In this document: piece after piece, positions 41,000 through 49,960 of the stretch | Position numbering within the stretch: the first letter of the stretch is position 1 | Layout of the letters: each line of letters opens with the position of its first letter | Assembly (NCBI GenBank): GCA_963642885.1 | Contig: CAVIJI010000001.1 | Span: forward strand, 94,154 to 158,153 | Reading direction: 5' to 3' | Length of the DNA stretch: 64,000 nucleotides | Source: UMGS1696 sp963642885 | GTDB taxonomy: Bacteria > Bacillota > Clostridia > Oscillospirales > CAG-272 | Notes under the pieces: model-generated | Databases searched by the model: none | The model's input: only the letters and a program-made list of their open reading frames with translations | What the model was told of the DNA's origin: nothing | Made by a program: the position numbers and the translations under genes

Positions 41000-42538
41000 T
41001 TATTCCCACTCCACTGTTGCCGGGGGTTTGGATGTGACGTCGTAGACTACACGGTTGATGTGCTTTACTTCGTTTGTGATTCTGTTCGAAACCGTTGCCA
41101 GAATATCGTACGGAATGCGGGCCCAGTCGGCTGTCATGAAGTCGTCGGTTGTTACCGCGCGTATGGCGAGAAGATGGTCGTATGTTCTGTGGTCACCCAT
41201 GACACCTACGGTGCTGACACCGGGAAGTACACAGAAGAACTGCGCCATTTCACGCTCGTATCCGTTTTTCTTCATTTCGTCACGGAGTACCCAGTCGGCT
41301 TCCTGAAGAATCTTTACCTTTTCGGCGGTGATTTCACCGATAATTCTCACACCGAGTCCGGGCCCCGGGAACGGCTGACGCCATACAAGCTCATCGGGAA
41401 TTCCGAGCTGCTTGCCGACTCTGCGTACCTCATCCTTGAAAAGACTCGAGAGAGGCTCTATAAGACCGACAAATTTAACATCATCGGGCATTTTTACCTT
41501 GTTGTGGTGCGTTTTGATTTTATCTGCGTTTCCTTTTCCCGATTCAATGCAGTCGGGATATATTGTTCCCTGAGCAAAGAACGCGTCGTTTCCGCCCTGC
41601 TTTCTTACTTCGTCCCAGAATACCTTGTAGAATTCGGTTCCGATGATTTTTCTCTTCTGCTCGGGATCGGTTACACCGCGAAGACATTCGAGAAAATGCT
41701 CCTGGCAGTTTACACGGACGAAATTCATGTCAAACAGGCTTGTGAAGGTCTTCTCGACAAAATCGCCCTCATCCTTGCGCATCAGTCCCTGGTCTACGAA
41801 AACGCAGGTCAGCTGTTCTCCGACCGCACGGCTGATAAGGCCCGCCGCTACGGATGAATCGACACCGCCGGAAAGTCCGAGAATAACCTTTTTATCTCCG
41901 ATTTGCTCTCTGAGTGATGCCACGGTGTCCTCGATAAACGAATCCATTTGCCAGTCGCCGTCGCATTCGCAAACATTGTACAGGAAGTTTTTCAGTATGG
42001 TATTTCCGTATACACTGTGCGTAACCTCGGGATGGAACTGAACCGCGTAAAGCTTTTTCTCCGCGTTTTCCATCGCCGCAACGGGACAGTTGTCCGTGTA
42101 TGCCGTGATTTCAAAGCCGTCGGGAAGGTCGTTGATTCTGTCCGTGTGGCTCATCCATACGATGCTGTCCGACGGAACACCGTCAAAAACAAGGGATGAG
42201 GCCTTATTCAGATGAAGCTCGATCTTGCCGTATTCGGATGTTTCGGCTGTAACCACGGAACCGCCGGCCATCCAGCTCGTAAGCTGAGCGCCGTAGCATA
42301 TACCGAGAATCGGTATTCCGAGCTCAAGTACCTTCGGATCGTAATGCGGTGATGATAAATCGTAAACGCTGTTCGGGCCGCCTGTGAATATAATGCCCTT
42401 GTAACCGCGGCGGCTGATTTCTTCGGGAGTTATGGCGTCGTACTGCTCTATTTCCGCATAAACGTGAAGGTCACGCACTCTGCGGGCGATGAGCTGATTA
42501 TACTGACCGCCGAAATCCAAAACCAAAATTTTCTGCAT
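41000..42538 (-). CDS. guaA: GMP synthase (glutamine-hydrolysing)
   Basis: Makes GMP from XMP, ATP and glutamine. 512 residues, normal length. N-terminal class I amidotransferase: LDFGGQYNQLIARRVR, nucleophile Cys in LGICYGAQL, His-Glu in VQFHPEV. ATP-pyrophosphatase domain: LSGGVDSSVAAGL. The C-terminal dimerisation domain ends VVYDVTSKPPATVEWE, the classic GuaA tail. Own promoter; no guanine riboswitch is visible in the short leader. Confidence 0.97.
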   Translation of the reverse strand: MQKILVLDFGGQYNQLIARRVRDLHVYAEIEQYDAITPEEISRRGYKGIIFTGGPNSVYDLSSPHYDPKVLELGIPILGICYGAQLTSWMAGGSVVTAETSEYGKIELHLNKASSLVFDGVPSDSIVWMSHTDRINDLPDGFEITAYTDNCPVAAMENAEKKLYAVQFHPEVTHSVYGNTILKNFLYNVCECDGDWQMDSFIEDTVASLREQIGDKKVILGLSGGVDSSVAAGLISRAVGEQLTCVFVDQGLMRKDEGDFVEKTFTSLFDMNFVRVNCQEHFLECLRGVTDPEQKRKIIGTEFYKVFWDEVRKQGGNDAFFAQGTIYPDCIESGKGNADKIKTHHNKVKMPDDVKFVGLIEPLSSLFKDEVRRVGKQLGIPDELVWRQPFPGPGLGVRIIGEITAEKVKILQEADWVLRDEMKKNGYEREMAQFFCVLPGVSTVGVMGDHRTYDHLLAIRAVTTDDFMTADWARIPYDILATVSNRITNEVKHINRVVYDVTSKPPATVEWE

Positions 42539-42576
42539 ATAATCTTTTCCTTGAATTATATTAAATTTACGTTACT

Positions 42577-42605
42577 ATTATAGCACACAAAATGACGGAA
42601 TGCAA
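42577..42605 (-). promoter_or_regulatory. Promoter of guaA
   Basis: Minus strand TTGCAT (42600-42605), 17 bases, TATAAT (42577-42582), 39 bases before the start. Confidence 0.6.
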
Positions 42606-42700
42606 CGACAGCGGGTTATCTTTGATCTAAATAATGTAATATCCCCTGCTTTGCTCGAATATATTTTCACCGAAAAATACGTTCATAGCCTCACGGGAGG

Positions 42701-42729
42701 TTGAGATTAAGCGCCGTATGTGATATAAT
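42701..42729 (+). promoter_or_regulatory. Promoter of mnmG
   Basis: TTGAGA (42701-42706), 17 bases, TATAAT (42724-42729), 38 bases before the start. Confidence 0.6.
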
Positions 42730-42766
42730 ATAAGTATCACTACAAAAAGGAAATTATTTACGATAT

Positions 42767-44644
42767 ATGGAAAAATTCGATGTAGCCGTTGTCGGAGCCG
42801 GACATGCGGGAGTTGAAGCGGCGCTTGCCTGCGCACGAATAGGAGTTAAAACCGCATTGTTCACGCTGTCTCTCGACGCGGTTGCCAATATGCCGTGCAA
42901 TCCCTCGATAGGCGGAACCGGTAAGGGGCATCTTGTTTTCGAAATCGACGCGCTCGGCGGAGAAATGGGATATGCCGCCGATCTTGTCACAATGCAGTCA
43001 CGTACGCTGAACACATCAAAGGGTGCGGCTGTACGTTCCAAAAGAGTACAGGCGGACAGACGTCAATACTCCGCTTTGATGAAAAAAACAATCGAAAACA
43101 CCCCGAATTTGAGATTGATTCAAGCCGAGGTGACATCCCTCGTTACCGAAAAGGATACGGCGGGAAATGTGCGTGTTGTCGGGATTAATACAGAACCCTG
43201 CGGAGAGTTTGCGTGCTCCGCGGTCATACTTTCGACGGGTACATACCTCGGCGGTACGACATATGTGGGAGACGTCAAACGCCGTTCGGGTCCCGATAAT
43301 TCCTTACCCGCGGAAGGGCTTAACGATTCGCTGCGCTCGCTCGGATTCGAACTTTACAGATTTAAAACAGGCACACCCCCGCGTGTTCACCGTCGTTCGA
43401 TAGATTTCGATGCGCTTGATATACAGGACGGGGAAGACTATATAACGCCGTTTTCGGTTCGCACGGACGAAAAGAGACTCAATTCGATACGTCAGGTACC
43501 TTGCCACATAGTTTATACAAACGAAACTACACACAACATAATCCGCGAGAATATTCACCGTTCTCCGCTTTATTCGGGAAAAATACACGGTACAGGCCCT
43601 CGCTACTGTCCGTCGATTGAAGATAAGGTAGTACGTTTCGCCGACAAGGAAAGACACCAGCTTTTCGTCGAACCGATGGGACATACAACGGATGAAATGT
43701 ACCTTCAGGGCTTCTCTTCGTCCCTGCCTGCGGATGTGCAGCTGAAGATGCTTCACTCGCTTCACGGATTCGAGAATGCCGAGGTAATGCGATATGCGTA
43801 TGCCATAGAATATGACTGTATAAATCCGCTTGAGCTGTACGGCACGCTCATGACAAAACGTGTAAAAGGGCTTTTCGGAGCGGGACAATTCAACGGCACA
43901 TCGGGCTATGAGGAGGCTGCGGCGCAGGGACTGCTTGCGGGTATGAACGCATCACTGTACGTACGCGGAATGGAAATGATAACCTTGCCGCGGCAGTCAT
44001 CATATCTCGGAACACTGATTGACGACCTTGTTACGAAGGGTACAAACGAACCTTACCGTATTATGACGGGAAGAAGCGAATACAGAATACTCATACGTCA
44101 GGACAATGCCGAAGAAAGACTTTCTAAATACGGTCATTATGCGGGCTTGCTCGACGATGAAAGATACAGCGAAACGCTGCGCCGTACGGATAATGTAAGA
44201 AACGAAATCGAAAGAGTCGGTCATGTGAATATAGGCCCGTCAAGCGGAGTAAACAAGCTTCTCGCCGAAAAAGAAACAGCCGAAATCACAAACGGCACGA
44301 CACTTGCGGAGCTTATACGCCGTCCTCAGCTTGATTACGAATGCCTGTCTCCGTATGACCCCGAAAGGCCGTATTTGCCGAGAAATATAAGATTCCGTGT
44401 ATGGACGGAAATCAAATACGAGGGATACATCCGCCATCAGCTTGATGAAGCCGCACGTCAGGAAAAAGCGGAGGACATGACCTTGCCCGATATAGATTAT
44501 TCCGAGATAAAAGGCCTTCGTCTTGAGGCGGCTCAAAAGCTGAACAAGGTAAAGCCGTCGACAATCGGCCAGGCTTCGAGAATATCCGGAGTTAATCCCG
44601 CAGACATTACCGTTCTGATGATATGGAAGAAAATGCATAAATAA
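42767..44644 (+). CDS. mnmG: tRNA uridine-5-carboxymethylaminomethyl(34) synthesis enzyme MnmG
   Basis: FAD-dependent enzyme that, with MnmE, modifies U34 of several tRNAs. 625 residues. FAD-binding VVGAGHAGVEAALA at the N-terminus; NPSIGGTGKGHLV and GTYLGGTTYVGD are family signatures; the C-terminal helical domain ends with the tRNA-binding YEGYIRHQ...GLRLEAAQKLNKVKPSTIGQA. Not next to mnmE, unlike in many Bacillota. Confidence 0.97.
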   Translation: MEKFDVAVVGAGHAGVEAALACARIGVKTALFTLSLDAVANMPCNPSIGGTGKGHLVFEIDALGGEMGYAADLVTMQSRTLNTSKGAAVRSKRVQADRRQYSALMKKTIENTPNLRLIQAEVTSLVTEKDTAGNVRVVGINTEPCGEFACSAVILSTGTYLGGTTYVGDVKRRSGPDNSLPAEGLNDSLRSLGFELYRFKTGTPPRVHRRSIDFDALDIQDGEDYITPFSVRTDEKRLNSIRQVPCHIVYTNETTHNIIRENIHRSPLYSGKIHGTGPRYCPSIEDKVVRFADKERHQLFVEPMGHTTDEMYLQGFSSSLPADVQLKMLHSLHGFENAEVMRYAYAIEYDCINPLELYGTLMTKRVKGLFGAGQFNGTSGYEEAAAQGLLAGMNASLYVRGMEMITLPRQSSYLGTLIDDLVTKGTNEPYRIMTGRSEYRILIRQDNAEERLSKYGHYAGLLDDERYSETLRRTDNVRNEIERVGHVNIGPSSGVNKLLAEKETAEITNGTTLAELIRRPQLDYECLSPYDPERPYLPRNIRFRVWTEIKYEGYIRHQLDEAARQEKAEDMTLPDIDYSEIKGLRLEAAQKLNKVKPSTIGQASRISGVNPADITVLMIWKKMHK

Positions 44645-44698
44645 TGAAATGCGGACTTTATGCTTTACGAATATCGGCGTGTACATGAGGAATACGAG

Positions 44699-45136
44699 AT
44701 GAAAATTTCAACAAAAGGCCGCTATGCGCTGAGAATGATGTATGATCTCGCCCAGCACCGCAATGACGGGTACATTGCTCTCAAGGATATCGCAGAGAGG
44801 CAGAATATATCGAAAAAATACCTTGAGCAGATTATACCGATATTAAACCGTACCGACATTCTCAAAACAAACAGAGGATATCAGGGCGGGTATATGCTCG
44901 CGATGAGTCCGGATAAATATACTGTGGGAATGATACTGCGCCTGACAGAAGGAAGCTTGGCGTCGGTACCGTGCGCCGAAGAAGCGCCTGTCGAGTGTGA
45001 GCGTGCGGAAATCTGTCCGACACTGCCCATATGGAAGGGACTGTATAAGGTGGTAACGGAATATCTCGACAGTATCACACTGCAGGATATGCTGGACAGC
45101 ATGGCTGAAAACGGCGCAAACGATTATGTGATATAG
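44699..45136 (+). CDS. Rrf2-family transcriptional regulator (IscR/CymR-like)
   Basis: 145 residues, start at 44699 (CATGAGG 8 bases upstream; the longer in-frame start lacks a site). Winged HTH: MKISTKGRYALRMMYDLA, then ERQNISKKYLEQIIPIL. Three cysteines, C-x7-C-x5-C in CAEEAPVECERAEIC, resemble the Fe-S ligands of IscR. It is convergent with cysK, and CymR, an Rrf2 member, works with CysK in Bacillus, so a role in cysteine or Fe-S control is plausible. Confidence 0.88.
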   Translation: MKISTKGRYALRMMYDLAQHRNDGYIALKDIAERQNISKKYLEQIIPILNRTDILKTNRGYQGGYMLAMSPDKYTVGMILRLTEGSLASVPCAEEAPVECERAEICPTLPIWKGLYKVVTEYLDSITLQDMLDSMAENGANDYVI

Positions 45137-45166
45137 TATGGCCGATTTTTCGACAGGTATATACAA

Positions 45167-45212
45167 TAAAAAATCCGACTCTCTGTGGCATATCGCTAAG
45201 TCGGATTTTTTT
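45167..45212 (+). terminator. Terminator of the Rrf2 gene
   Basis: AAAAATCCGACT and AGTCGGATTTTT arms of about 12 bases with a ~20-base loop and T-run. Confidence 0.8.
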
Positions 45213-45225
45213 ATTTCGAAAAGTG

Positions 45226-45311
45226 TTAAGGATACTCTGAATAAATCGAATTTTTGCGATAAAAGACTGAAATATAGGGGCTTTTATCGCAAAAATAACC
45301 TTAAATCAGAG
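45226..45311. repeat. Small inverted-repeat element (possible MITE) 3' of cysK
   Basis: Perfect 15-base arms TTTTTGCGATAAAAG (45251-45265) and CTTTTATCGCAAAAA (45281-45295) with a 15-base loop. Outer short inverted pairs CTCTGA (45235-45240) and TCAGAG (45306-45311), and TTAAGG and CCTTAA, extend the symmetry to about 85 bases. It could be a terminator complex or a miniature element; there is no second copy in this window. Confidence 0.4.
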
Positions 45312-45335
45312 GCTTCCTAAGTGCTGTTCTGTATA

Positions 45336-46259
45336 TCAGCTGAAGGATGTGGAGAGATATCTGTCTCCCGTGTCGGGCAGAATTACCACAATGAGCTTTC
45401 CCTTGTTCTCGGAACGCTTTGCAAGCTCGCTTGCCGCATAAACGGCGGCTCCCGATGATATTCCCGCGAGAATTCCTTCCTCACGCGCAAGAGCTCTTTC
45501 GGTCTCGAGTGCATCCTCGTTTGTTACGGGTATAACCTCGTCATATATCTTCGTATTCAATACCTCGGGAACAAATCCCGCTCCGATTCCCTGAATTTTA
45601 TGCGGACCCGACACACCTTTCGATAAAACGGGAGACGATGCGGGCTCGACCGCAACTACCTTCACATCGGGATTGAGAGACTTTAGATATTCGCCGACAC
45701 CCGTGAGAGTACCTCCCGTACCTACACCTGCCACAAAGATATCAACCTTTCCGTCTGTGTCGTTCCATATTTCGGGGCCTGTTGTTTTGCGGTGTATTTC
45801 GGGATTTGCGGGATTTCCGAACTGACTCGGTATAAAGCTGTTCGGTATTGACTGTGCAAGCTCATTTGCCTTTTCTATGGCTCCTTTCATGCCGCGTGAG
45901 GCATCGGTAAGTACTATTTCCGCACCGTATGCTTTAAGCAGATTGCGCCTTTCAACGCTCATACTCTCGGGCATTGTGAGAATAATCCTGTAACCTCTCG
46001 ATGCGGAAACAACCGCAAGTCCTATGCCGGTGTTGCCGCTGGTCGGTTCTATTATAACACTGTCTCTGTTGACCAGCCCTTTCGCCTCGGCATCGTCGAG
46101 CATTGCCTTCGCTATTCTGTCTTTAACGCTTCCCGCGGGGTTAAACGCCTCTACCTTCACTGCGATTGTTGCATCAATGCCTCTTTTACCCGTATAATTC
46201 GAGATTTTAACGAGCGGTGTCGCTCCTACAAGATCGGTGATTTTTTCGTAAATTTTCAT
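45336..46259 (-). CDS. cysK: Cysteine synthase A (O-acetylserine sulfhydrylase)
   Basis: PLP enzyme joining sulfide to O-acetylserine. 307 residues. PLP lysine in NPAGSVKDRIAKAM, substrate loop PTSGNTGIGLA, phosphate loop GVGTGGTLTGVG, and the C-terminal ISSGAAVYAA. Own consensus promoter. Convergent with an Rrf2 regulator. Confidence 0.95.
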   Translation of the reverse strand: MKIYEKITDLVGATPLVKISNYTGKRGIDATIAVKVEAFNPAGSVKDRIAKAMLDDAEAKGLVNRDSVIIEPTSGNTGIGLAVVSASRGYRIILTMPESMSVERRNLLKAYGAEIVLTDASRGMKGAIEKANELAQSIPNSFIPSQFGNPANPEIHRKTTGPEIWNDTDGKVDIFVAGVGTGGTLTGVGEYLKSLNPDVKVVAVEPASSPVLSKGVSGPHKIQGIGAGFVPEVLNTKIYDEVIPVTNEDALETERALAREEGILAGISSGAAVYAASELAKRSENKGKLIVVILPDTGDRYLSTSFS

Positions 46260-46299
46260 AGCCTGTGCCTTTCATACAAAACCTATCAGAATTGTAGGT

Positions 46300-46328
46300 A
46301 TTATACCATTCCGACATTGCTTTGTCAA
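46300..46328 (-). promoter_or_regulatory. Consensus promoter of cysK
   Basis: Minus strand TTGACA (46323-46328), 17 bases, TATAAT (46300-46305), 41 bases before the start. Confidence 0.75.
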
Positions 46329-46346
46329 TAGCCCGAACACATTTAC

Positions 46347-46375
46347 TTGATTTTTTTTCGAAATTACAGTATAAT
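46347..46375 (+). promoter_or_regulatory. Promoter of tcdA
   Basis: TTGATT (46347-46352), 17 bases, TATAAT (46370-46375), back to back with the cysK promoter. Confidence 0.6.
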
Positions 46376-46438
46376 AGCTGTGTTATTTTATAAATCATAT
46401 ATTCTGAATCGAAAACAGCGGAAGGGTTGCCCGATAAC

Positions 46439-47197
46439 ATGCAAAACATATTTACAAGAACTCAGCTTATATACGGAGCGGATGCAATGGAGAAACTGCG
46501 GTACTCGCGTGTTGCGGTATTCGGCGTAGGAGGAGTCGGCGGGTACGCAGTCGAAGCGCTCGCGAGAAGCGGTATAGGCACTCTTGATTTGATTGATAAC
46601 GATACTGTTAGCATTACCAATATAAACAGGCAGATTATAGCTACCCATAAGTCGATCGGCAGATATAAGGTTGACGTTGCCGCCGAGAGAGTTCTCGATA
46701 TTAACCCGAGCATCATAGTCAACACATACAGAACATTCTATTCACCCGAAACGGAAAATCAATTCGATTTCTCACTGTATGACTATGTAGTGGATGCCAT
46801 AGATACCGTTACGGGTAAAATCGCGCTTGCGGTGAATGCCGATACCGTCAAAACTCCGATAATAAGCTCAATGGGAGCGGGAAACAAGGTAGACCCCACG
46901 GCATTCGAGGTAGCCGATATTTACAAGACATCCGTTGATCCTCTTGCACGTGTCATGAGAAACGAGCTGAAAAAGCGCGGAATACGCCATTTAAAGGTTG
47001 TGTACTCAAAGGAAATCCCGTTTACCGTGTCAGCCGCCGCCGAGCTGCCCGAAATAACCGAACAGGCGGCAGGCGGCGAACCGCGCAAAAGAGTTCCCGG
47101 CAGTACGGCGTTCGTGCCGTCCGCGGTAGGCCTTATCATCGCGAGCGAGGTAGTAAAGGATATTACGGGTGTCAAAAGCAAGGGCAAGGGAGTATGA
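46439..47197 (+). CDS. tcdA: tRNA threonylcarbamoyladenosine dehydratase
   Basis: ThiF/MoeB/HesA-family E1-like enzyme that cyclises t6A at tRNA position 37 using ATP. About 252 residues from ATG 46439 (GAAGGG 12 bases upstream; an alternative TTG at 46427 abuts the site). The N-terminus RTQLIYGADAMEKL is typical of TcdA/YgdL, then VFGVGGVGGYAVEAL (nucleotide loop), DNDTVSITNINRQ and VDAIDTVTGK. The family distinguishes it from MoeB by the absence of a rhodanese domain. Confidence 0.92.
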   Translation: MQNIFTRTQLIYGADAMEKLRYSRVAVFGVGGVGGYAVEALARSGIGTLDLIDNDTVSITNINRQIIATHKSIGRYKVDVAAERVLDINPSIIVNTYRTFYSPETENQFDFSLYDYVVDAIDTVTGKIALAVNADTVKTPIISSMGAGNKVDPTAFEVADIYKTSVDPLARVMRNELKKRGIRHLKVVYSKEIPFTVSAAAELPEITEQAAGGEPRKRVPGSTAFVPSAVGLIIASEVVKDITGVKSKGKGV

Positions 47198-47242
47198 AAC
47201 TTTAATTTTCATCCTTTAGTGAGAAGAGCTTTGCTCTTTTTC

Positions 47243-47285
47243 AATCAAAAAGACTCACACCTTTCGTGTGAGTCCTTTTTGATTC
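47243..47285. terminator. Bidirectional terminator between tcdA and a surface protein gene
   Basis: AATCAAAAAGACTCACAC and GTGTGAGTCCTTTTTGATT arms around a CTTTC loop. Confidence 0.88.
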
Positions 47286-47293
47286 TATTTTGC

Positions 47294-48082
47294 TTAGTGC
47301 TTCTTGGAAACCGCATATCCAGCGAGGGATACTACGGCAGCTACGCCTGCGATAATCGCAGCATCGAATGTCTGAGGAGCTGCGGTAACTGTCTCAACAG
47401 TTTCAACTTCTTCAACTGTTTCCGCGAGTTCTATAGCAGCTTCTGTCTCAGTCTCTGCTTCTGTTTCAACTACTTCGGCAACGGTTTCGGCAACAGTTTC
47501 GGCTTCTGTTTCGGGAGCTGCTTCAATTGCAACTGTTTCTCCGGCATAACCTACAAGGAGAGAACAGAAGTAAAGTGACTTAACGTTTGTGTTGTCAAAG
47601 TCGGAAGCGAGTGAAAGTGTACATGTGTGATTACCCTTGGTAAGGTTCATGGTAAGACCTGTCCAGTACTGATCGCTGTACTGATCTTCGTCTGCGTAAT
47701 CATAACCGATGTAAATGCATTCGCTGTCATCGATTTGAATATTGGTGGAGCGGAGAACGCTCTTTGACCATGCCATAAGGTCGAAGCCGATGTTGTAAAG
47801 GCCGTCTTCACTGACCGAGAAATCGATTGTGAAGTTGCTGAGTCCGTCAGCCTTGAGGTAAACATACTGGAAACCGTTGCCTTCACCGTAGTGAGCGTTT
47901 GTTACACCGTCTCCGGGATACTGTTCTGCGAAGTTGATTTCGTTTGCGCTGTCAACCCATTCGGGGGATTCATCAAGCTGGCTTACGAGGTCCTTCGATA
48001 CCCACTCTGCGGATGCGGATACGGGAACGAGAAGAAGAACACAAAGCACAGCAGCCATGATAATGCTGAGATACTTTTTCAT
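47294..48082 (-). CDS. Secreted beta-sandwich (CBM-like) protein with PQTFD C-terminal anchor signal
   Basis: 262 residues. Signal peptide ends near SASAEW. The mature domain (about 26-185) has alternating strands (FQYVYLKADGLSNFTIDFSV, GLYNIGFDLMAWS, STNIQIDDSECIYIGYDY, LNLTKGNHTCTLSLAS-like) that look like a carbohydrate-binding galactose-binding-like sandwich; the exact family is not recognised. A linker of repeated ETEAE/TVAE units precedes APQTFDA, a hydrophobic stretch and KKH. Sharing this tail with two other proteins suggests a common anchoring machinery. Own promoter. Confidence 0.72.
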   Translation of the reverse strand: MKKYLSIIMAAVLCVLLLVPVSASAEWVSKDLVSQLDESPEWVDSANEINFAEQYPGDGVTNAHYGEGNGFQYVYLKADGLSNFTIDFSVSEDGLYNIGFDLMAWSKSVLRSTNIQIDDSECIYIGYDYADEDQYSDQYWTGLTMNLTKGNHTCTLSLASDFDNTNVKSLYFCSLLVGYAGETVAIEAAPETEAETVAETVAEVVETEAETETEAAIELAETVEEVETVETVTAAPQTFDAAIIAGVAAVVSLAGYAVSKKH

Positions 48083-48128
48083 TTTTTCCTCCGTTTAAAT
48101 AAAGTATTGTTGTATCTTAGACACTAAT

Positions 48129-48157
48129 ACTATATAACAATTTTACAAAAAAGTCAA
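48129..48157 (-). promoter_or_regulatory. Promoter of the CBM-like surface protein
   Basis: Minus strand TTGACT (48152-48157), 17 bases, TATAGT (48129-48134). Confidence 0.6.
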
Positions 48158-48238
48158 GTGGAATTTACATATAAGATGCAAAAATGTAAAAAACGGACCG
48201 ATGCGTGAAATGCATCAGCCCGTTTTTCAGATATTACA

Positions 48239-49024
48239 TTATATGAGCAGCATTCTGTCGTTGTCGAGATTTTTGCCCGAGGCTTCCTTGAATTTGTCGA
48301 GCAGATTTTGTACCGTCAGCTTTTTTCTTTCGTCACCCGATGTGTCGAAAACAATTTTTCCCGACTCCATCATTATGGTACGGTTTCCGAGCTCAAGTGC
48401 GGACTGCATGTTATGCGTTATCATCATGCAGGTCAGATTGTTTTCGGATACGATATTTTTCGTTATCGCAAGAACCTTCTCGGCGGTCGACGGGTCGAGA
48501 GCGGCGGTGTGCTCATCGAGCAAAAGAAGCTGAGGAGGGTTAAGTGTGGCCATCATCAGTGTCAACGCCTGTCTCTGACCACCCGACATCAGACCGACCT
48601 GCTGATCCATTCTGTCCTCGAGACCCATTCCGAGCATTGCGAGCTTTTCGCGAAACAGCTTTTTGTCGGAGGATTTCAGAGTGCTGAGCCAGCCGCCGTG
48701 ACCTGCGGCGAGAGTAAGATTTTCCTCGACCGTCATACCGGGAGCCGTTCCGCGCATAGGATCCTGAAACAGCCGTCCTATAACACGTGAACGCTTGTGC
48801 TCGGGCATCAGCGTGATGTCACGTCCCATGAGGGATATGCTTCCGCTGTCCGTAATGAAGCTGCCCGCTATGGCGTTGAATAATGTGGATTTACCGGCAC
48901 CGTTCGAGCCGATAATCGTAATAAAATCACCTTTGTCCGCATGGAATGACAGATTGACGAGAACCTTTTTCTCGTCGCTGCTTCCCTGATTGAAGGTTTT
49001 GGTTATATTTTTAATATCAAGCAT
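48239..49024 (-). CDS. trpZ: ABC transporter ATP-binding protein, TrpZ type (COG1101)
   Basis: 261-residue ATPase of a three-gene importer. Walker A GSNGAGKST, Q-loop RLFQDPMRGTAPGMT, signature LMSGGQRQALTL, Walker B LLLLDEHTAALDP (Glu then His after Asp, typical of the COG1101 subgroup) and MITHNM. Its start overlaps the permease stop (TGATG). Symbol rests on the Trp T-box in front of the operon. Confidence 0.82.
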   Translation of the reverse strand: MLDIKNITKTFNQGSSDEKKVLVNLSFHADKGDFITIIGSNGAGKSTLFNAIAGSFITDSGSISLMGRDITLMPEHKRSRVIGRLFQDPMRGTAPGMTVEENLTLAAGHGGWLSTLKSSDKKLFREKLAMLGMGLEDRMDQQVGLMSGGQRQALTLMMATLNPPQLLLLDEHTAALDPSTAEKVLAITKNIVSENNLTCMMITHNMQSALELGNRTIMMESGKIVFDTSGDERKKLTVQNLLDKFKEASGKNLDNDRMLLI

Positions 49025-49950
49025 CAGTCTTTATTCCTCCCGTGTGAGTGAAGAAAGCGTCGTTTCAGCATCGGCATCTGTTCCTTCAAATAGGGAATAG
49101 AGATTGCCGCTATAACAACGATGGCGGATACAAACTTCAGCATGAATGCGGGCATATCGAACCGCAAGGCAATTGTATAAACAAGTCTGAAAACAAACGC
49201 ACCGAGTACCATTCCGACTATTCTGAGCGGCATCTTCTTTTTTCCGAGGAAAACATTGCCTATGAGAAGAGACGCGAGAGCTATTGTTACCATACCCGTT
49301 CCCGTATCTATATTTACGGATTTTTGCATCTGAGCGAGCAGGCATCCCGAGAGCGCGGTAAAGGAATTGGCAATGCACAAGCCGATAATGGTTGTGACAA
49401 CGGGGTTAATAGACGACGAACGCACCATATCGGGGTTGTTGCCCGTTGCACGTATAGCAAGTCCCATTCGCGTTTTGAGAAACAAGCCGAGCAGAACCGC
49501 AACGACTGCTACCGAAACAGCCGCGACTATCAGCTTGTATCTGCCGTCAAGCGGAGTGTCATCGACGAGAGCACGCACCTTTGTGAACACCGTATCGACC
49601 TTATTCATATTAAGAATCGAGGAATTGCCCATAACGGCGATGTTCACGGAATAAAGCGCCGTGTTTACTATTATGCCCGCAAGGAGCGAGTTTATTCCCA
49701 TTTTTGTCTGCAGAATTGCCGTGACAAAGCCCGAGGCGATACCCGCGGCCATTGCGGCGGCAATCGAGAGATATGGGTGACCGGCTATCGCAACAGCCGC
49801 CCCGACGGTCGCACCGAGGGTAAAACAGCCATCGGTCGACAGATCGCAGACATTAAGCATGGAATAGCTCAAAAACAGGGCGAGAACTGTCAGTGCGCTG
49901 ACGAGCCCGAGCTCGGCAGCCGTTTCCAGAAGTGTTAATACTGTTGTCAT
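49024..49950 (-). CDS. trpY: ABC transporter permease, TrpY type (COG4120)
   Basis: 308-residue permease, about 8-9 transmembrane helices, related to branched-chain amino acid permeases (LivH-like). I start it at 49950, 6 bases after GAAGGA; a longer frame would overlap trpX. Characteristic segments: LTVLALFLSYSMLNVCDLSTDG, GINSLLAGIIVNTALYSVN, and RATGNNPDMVRSSSIN. It lies between trpX (10-base gap) and trpZ (1-base overlap). Confidence 0.82.
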   Translation of the reverse strand: MTTVLTLLETAAELGLVSALTVLALFLSYSMLNVCDLSTDGCFTLGATVGAAVAIAGHPYLSIAAAMAAGIASGFVTAILQTKMGINSLLAGIIVNTALYSVNIAVMGNSSILNMNKVDTVFTKVRALVDDTPLDGRYKLIVAAVSVAVVAVLLGLFLKTRMGLAIRATGNNPDMVRSSSINPVVTTIIGLCIANSFTALSGCLLAQMQKSVNIDTGTGMVTIALASLLIGNVFLGKKKMPLRIVGMVLGAFVFRLVYTIALRFDMPAFMLKFVSAIVVIAAISIPYLKEQMPMLKRRFLHSHGRNKD

Positions 49951-49960
49951 GTTAATTCCT

